Virus record (IMG/VR): IMGVR_UViG_3300030390_001042
Location: 1 to 25,200 of that record
DNA from: a virus
Length of the DNA stretch: 25,200 bases
Reading direction: 5' to 3' (one strand)
Part shown: positions 22,586 to 25,200 of the stretch, piece after piece
How the letters are laid out: the number at the start of each line of letters is the position of its first letter
How positions within the stretch are numbered: position 1 is the stretch's first letter
The notes under the pieces: model-generated
The model's input: only the letters and a program-made list of their open reading frames with translations
The model's database searches: none
Told to the model about the DNA's origin: nothing
Translations under genes and position numbers: made by a program

Positions 22586-22800
22586 AAACTTCCATTTTCG
22601 TAAATATCATTTAAATGTGCGATCCAAGTATTCCAAGTCTTAGGGCTACAGCCGCAAGGAATATGATAAGAATGATTCATATATTTTGCGTGTAATAAAG
22701 AGATCATTTTAGTTTCTTCAGATGTTAATTTGTTGCTTATAGATTTTTTAAATTCAGACCATTTATTATAATCTTTTTTAAGCATTTTTGTTATCTGCAT
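22582..22800 (-). CDS. Small conserved phage protein with PCGCSPKTW motif
   Basis: A 72-residue protein, helical with LTSEETKMISLLHAKYMNHS (25-44) followed by YHIPCGCSPKTWNTWIAHLN (45-64). I recall similar LHAKYxxHxYxxPCxCSPKTI proteins in phages of Bacteroidota, usually just after a sigma-like gene and a second CGC microprotein, as here. The two Cys of CGC could bind a metal with His residues. Function unknown. Start overlaps the end of the 56-codon gene. Confidence 0.65.
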   Translation of the reverse strand: MQITKMLKKDYNKWSEFKKSISNKLTSEETKMISLLHAKYMNHSYHIPCGCSPKTWNTWIAHLNDIYENGSL

Positions 22801-22948
22801 TCCTGTTTATTGTTAATTCATTTAAATATTTTTTTCTATCATCACAACCACAACTTTCATATTTTAACCAATCAAATACTATTTTATGATGTAACCATTT
22901 TATTCCTGTTAACTTAAATATTTTTTCAACTAAGTCTCCTAATTTCAT
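22778..22948 (-). CDS. CGCD-motif microprotein (56 residues)
   Basis: A gene too short for usual cut-offs. The ATG at 22948 overlaps the TGA of the sigma-like gene (ATGA). The protein runs MKLGDLVEKIFKLTGIKWLH, then a Trp/Lys-rich helix, then YESCGCDDRKKYLNEL and a short polar tail, stopping at TAA (22780-22778) just inside the next gene. I recall closely similar KLGDLVExIFxxTGIKWLxxK...DCGCDxRKxxLN proteins in other Bacteroidota phages, encoded in the same place. The CGCD motif could hold metal. Function unknown; the sigma neighbour suggests a transcription role. Confidence 0.7.
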   Translation of the reverse strand: MKLGDLVEKIFKLTGIKWLHHKIVFDWLKYESCGCDDRKKYLNELTINRNADNKNA

Positions 22949-23424
22949 ATTTTTTCTAATAATGTTTGCTTTACTCTTCTGTAAGTATTATATAACGAAT
23001 AATAACTAATTTTAGTTTTTTCACTAAGACTTGCAATACTTTCTCCAGCTTCAATATATTCAAATACTTTTTTATCGTACCAGTGAAAATTATCTAAATT
23101 ATTTAAAAATTTATTATATTCTGTACTAAAGTTTACTTCGTTTGGAGCTGGAGGTAATTGTGCTTTTTCAATATCAATAAGAACTACTTTTTTTTCTTTC
23201 CTTATTAAATCTAAAAACATAGTTCGTAAAGTTCTAAAAATATAAAAATGATTTATTTCAGTTTCATTATACATAATATTTGTACCTTTTGAAAGAGTAG
23301 TATTTATTTTTAAATACATTTCCTGAACTACATCCTCTGAAGTTTCAGAATTACAGCCAAAACTTTCAACAATTCTAATCCAATCATTATGTTTTTCTGC
23401 TATAATTTGCAAAGTGCTTTTCAT
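22945..23424 (-). CDS. Sigma-70 family (ECF-like) factor
   Basis: A 159-residue protein with region 2 (SEDVVQEMYLKINTTLSKG, about 28-46, then HFYIFRTLRTMFLDLIRKEK, about 59-78) and region 4 (KVFEYIEAGESIASLSEKTK, about 124-143, then the recognition helix SYYSLYNTYRRVKQTLLEK). Such factors direct host RNA polymerase to phage promoters. A GTG 12 bases further up (23436) is open, but the ATG at 23424 is preferred: it overlaps the TGA of the upstream gene (ATGA) and has GGAG five bases upstream, one of few clear Shine-Dalgarno-like sites here. The AT-rich late promoters it might use are not identified. Confidence 0.8.
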   Translation of the reverse strand: MKSTLQIIAEKHNDWIRIVESFGCNSETSEDVVQEMYLKINTTLSKGTNIMYNETEINHFYIFRTLRTMFLDLIRKEKKVVLIDIEKAQLPPAPNEVNFSTEYNKFLNNLDNFHWYDKKVFEYIEAGESIASLSEKTKISYYSLYNTYRRVKQTLLEKI

Positions 23425-23612
23425 AATCTCCACCAAGTAATATGCAAACCAAATATTATAAATAATAATGTTAACTGATCGTAATAATCTTCATCAAGAA
23501 CTATAGAATTATCAGGTTCTAAGTTAGGATTATAATATAAAAACCCTAAAGCAATTCCATAAGTAGGAATTATTTGAATATTAAAACCATAATTTTTTGT
23601 ACTAAATTCCAT
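23421..23612 (-). CDS. Hypothetical protein, 63 residues
   Basis: A short, aromatic-rich protein (MEFSTKNYGFNIQIIPTYGI at the start) with a hydrophobic C-terminal strand or helix (LTLLFIIFGLHITWWRL). It could be membrane-associated, but an all-beta soluble fold is also possible. It shares overlaps with the helicase gene upstream (shared base 23612) and the sigma gene downstream. Function unknown. Confidence 0.55.
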   Translation of the reverse strand: MEFSTKNYGFNIQIIPTYGIALGFLYYNPNLEPDNSIVLDEDYYDQLTLLFIIFGLHITWWRL

Positions 23613-24526
23613 TAAAAAGGCAAGTCGGTTTGAACTCTTTTAGGTAAATCTAGTAAATTTTTTTCATTTATTTCAAAACCTACGTTGTTTATCACACTTT
23701 TTAGTCGTATAGGAGAATCCATTGGAGTTGGTCGACCCCCTGTGTCCACATCTTTAATTTTCCTTACGTGTATTAAACTATTCATCCATTCAGTTGGGTG
23801 TTGAATATATCTGTGAATAACCAGAAAATCATCTGCCCTGTTTACAAACTTTCCTCCTCCTTCAACATCACTCGCCATTGGAGGGATTGGATGTCCAAAG
23901 TATTCGTGTCTTTCTCCGTGTTTTTTTCTTAACGAATCTGTACTCGCGTGAGTGTTTAACCAAACAGAAATTTGATTAGTTTTACAAAAAACTCTAATTT
24001 CAGATGTGGCGTAATAATCATATTCGTGTCCGTTTAAATTTTTTATTAAATGCTTATCTTTTACCATAGAATTATAAGGGTCAATCATTAAACCATCATA
24101 ATTCCATCCTTTTTTTATCGCAGTCGCTAAGTCTAAAATATTTTTAAAACTATACAATTGGTTTGGATCTATAAATTTAAAATGTTTATCCACCCAATCA
24201 CTTCGGTTTTTAAAATGTAATTCTTCTATTTTATTAATTACGTTTCCTTCTAAAAATTCAATAAGTTTTTTAATTAATGTATAAGGTTCGTTTTCGCTAC
24301 TAAAAATTAACCATCTTAAATTATGCTTAACCGAATACATCAACATTAAATATAATACTAATGTTGTCTTTCCAGTATTTGCGTGTCCAAGTATTACGTT
24401 AAAATTTGAAGTTTTGAATCTAAAGTGTTCATCAATTTCAGGAATGTCAAGTTTTAATCCTTCTTTTAGATTTCCTGATCTTACTTCTTTTATCTTATTT
24501 AAATGGTCTTCAAAGTTTATTATCAT
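23612..24526 (-). CDS. DnaB/RecA-like ATPase, likely replicative helicase
   Basis: A 304-residue RecA-fold ATPase. Walker A is GHANTGKT (47-54). Next comes WLIFSSENEPYTLIKKLIEF (72-91), a DnaB-like strand with the catalytic Glu region. Walker B is GLMIDPYNSM (145-154), and VWLNTHAST (about 185-193) is the motif H-like strand. Later, DVEGGGKFVNRADDFLVIHR resembles the DnaB C-terminal DNA-binding loop and Arg-finger region. It lacks the DnaB N-terminal primase-binding domain. The C-terminus ends TDLPF, like the SSB tip. It would drive the phage replication fork or a recombination step. It follows a terminator and may have its own promoter. Confidence 0.8.
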   Translation of the reverse strand: MIINFEDHLNKIKEVRSGNLKEGLKLDIPEIDEHFRFKTSNFNVILGHANTGKTTLVLYLMLMYSVKHNLRWLIFSSENEPYTLIKKLIEFLEGNVINKIEELHFKNRSDWVDKHFKFIDPNQLYSFKNILDLATAIKKGWNYDGLMIDPYNSMVKDKHLIKNLNGHEYDYYATSEIRVFCKTNQISVWLNTHASTDSLRKKHGERHEYFGHPIPPMASDVEGGGKFVNRADDFLVIHRYIQHPTEWMNSLIHVRKIKDVDTGGRPTPMDSPIRLKSVINNVGFEINEKNLLDLPKRVQTDLPF

Positions 24527-24555
24527 TTAGTTTTGTTTAGTTTTATAAATATAAT

Positions 24556-24592
24556 AAAAAAAAAAGGGCAAAGATTCGTGGTTCCTGCCCTT
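24556..24592 (-). terminator. Rho-independent terminator upstream of the helicase gene
   Basis: On the minus strand AAGGGCA pairs with TGCCCTT around a 15-base loop, followed by an uninterrupted run of about ten T. It would end transcription of the SSB-tip gene and separate it from the helicase unit. The intergenic stretch 24527-24627 holds nothing else convincing apart from a weak TATATTTA (24553-24546) that could be a -7 element for the helicase gene, with a poorly spaced TTG. Confidence 0.8.
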
Positions 24593-24627
24593 ATAAAAGT
24601 AGTGAGATACTTTTTGTCGATTCCTTC

Positions 24628-24897
24628 TTAAAAAGGTAAGCCGTTTCTGTCAGGACTGTGATCTGCTGAACTTACTTGTGTTTGTTTTTCAGGTTTAAAG
24701 TCATCTAAAATTGCATATAGTTTTTGTCCATCTTTAGAAACACAAATATCTATATTTAAAAATCCTGCTTCAGATACTTGATCTTTTAATCTAACTAATT
24801 CTTTAGCAAAGGTTTCAACTTTTAATCCTATTCTTACTTTTTTCCATTCTTGATTTCCTGTACTACAGTATAATCCTTGTATTAATTTACTTTCCAT
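24628..24897 (-). CDS. Small protein with SSB-like C-terminal tip
   Basis: An 89-residue protein with a strand-helix-strand body: YCSTGNQEWKKVRIGLKVET (10-29), a helix (FAKELVRLKDQVSEAG), strands (FLNIDICVSKDGQKLYAILDD), and a disordered polar tail ending in DRNGLPF. The tip resembles the DxIPF end of single-stranded-DNA-binding proteins, through which partners bind. The body is not an obvious OB-fold. It stands alone between the upstream partial gene (two bases away) and a terminator. It may be a replication accessory or ssDNA-binding protein. Confidence 0.6.
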   Translation of the reverse strand: MESKLIQGLYCSTGNQEWKKVRIGLKVETFAKELVRLKDQVSEAGFLNIDICVSKDGQKLYAILDDFKPEKQTQVSSADHSPDRNGLPF

Positions 24898-24898
24898 T

Positions 24899-25200
24899 TT
24901 ATATGTTATTTAATATTTGTTTTAAAGATAAAAAATCTTCTTGAGTATTTTTAATTACTGAACCTCTGTTTTCTTTTCCAAACGCTTGCATATTTTCTTT
25001 ATAGCAAACTTGTAGAATAATACTATCGTTTGTCGTTGCCCTCATTCTAATTGTTTCAGGTCTTCCAAATGGTGCATTTGGTGTCAACACTTCTGAAACT
25101 TGTTCTTTTATTATTTTTTTTACACCTTTTGCATATTTATATTGTTCATTTGATACAATGTAAGAAATTTCCGTTCCTACTTCGTGCTTCCATTCTCCTT
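24899..25200 (-). CDS. Unknown protein, 5' end cut by the window edge
   Basis: The minus-strand frame is open from the right edge to a stop at 24901-24899, so at least 99 residues are visible and the true start lies outside the window. The GTG at 25090 is an internal codon, not a needed start: the frame upstream is protein-like (GEWKHEVGTEISYIVSNEQY, then KGVKKIIKEQVSEVL). The visible part is mixed alpha/beta with NAPFGRPETIRMRATTNDS and a Lys/Gln-rich end. No family recognised. It is two bases from the SSB-tip gene, so they may act together in replication. Confidence 0.6.
   Translation of the reverse strand, partial: GEWKHEVGTEISYIVSNEQYKYAKGVKKIIKEQVSEVLTPNAPFGRPETIRMRATTNDSIILQVCYKENMQAFGKENRGSVIKNTQEDFLSLKQILNNI

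Noticed and set aside
23425-23436. Earlier GTG start for the sigma-like gene
   Set aside because: The ATG at 23424 has a GGAG site and forms the ATGA overlap seen at most other junctions.
25088-25090. GTG start for a 63-residue protein at the right edge
   Set aside because: The frame is open and protein-like upstream to the window edge, so the gene simply continues outside.
1-25200. tRNA genes, CRISPR arrays, insertion sequences, integrase or lysis genes
   Set aside because: I looked for cloverleaf-like stretches, spaced repeats and terminal inverted repeats with a transposase, and for tyrosine or serine recombinase or endolysin motifs, and saw none. Subtle cases could be missed by eye.

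Overview
This window is one arm of an AT-rich double-stranded DNA tailed phage, or a prophage or uncultivated viral contig, that most likely infects a marine or aquatic Bacteroidota (Flavobacteriia) host. Low GC, A/T-rich start regions that mostly lack Shine-Dalgarno sequences, and several small protein families I associate with Bacteroidota phages all point that way. No species can be named from the sequence. Every credible gene lies on the minus strand and transcription runs from the right edge (25200) to the left edge (1). Most junctions are ATGA or TAATG overlaps, so translational coupling is extensive. I see no tRNA, integrase, lysis gene or CRISPR array.

Replication and regulation block (about 25200 to 19170, in transcription order): a partial unknown gene, a small protein with an SSB-like C-terminal tip, a DnaB/RecA-like ATPase, a sigma-70-like factor, two tiny Cys-Gly-Cys proteins, a small PD-(D/E)XK protein, two unknowns, an exonuclease VIII-like PD-(D/E)XK nuclease, an unknown, a stand-alone DnaA domain IV-like protein, an HNH endonuclease and a ParB-like protein.

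DNA-modification block (19168 to 15913): a divergent QueD-like T-fold protein, a DpdA-type guanine transglycosylase, QueD, QueE, a one-TM microprotein (GLCGEPH motif) and a phosphoribosyltransferase-FolE fusion. FolE, QueD and QueE convert GTP to 7-carboxy-7-deazaguanine (CDG), and DpdA would exchange a 7-deazaguanine for guanine in phage DNA. No QueC is present, so the end product may be CDG itself, a decarboxylated base, or preQ0 made with host help. The T-fold paralogue next to DpdA is the best candidate for a tailoring enzyme. FolE overlaps the small terminase gene, which ties modification to packaging.

Packaging and virion block (15916 to 1): small and large terminase, then a short insert of three small genes flanked by terminators. 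Next come a tail-assembly-chaperone-like gene with a probable programmed -1 frameshift, tail terminator-like and HK97 gp10-like neck proteins, three large tail proteins and a tape-measure-like coiled-coil protein. The head cassette follows: XkdF-like protease, small Cys-rich protein, scaffold-like protein, decoration-like protein, major capsid protein, terminator, and a partial structural gene. The order (tail genes before head genes, no recognisable portal between TerL and capsid) is unusual. The neck and tail genes suggest siphovirus morphology.
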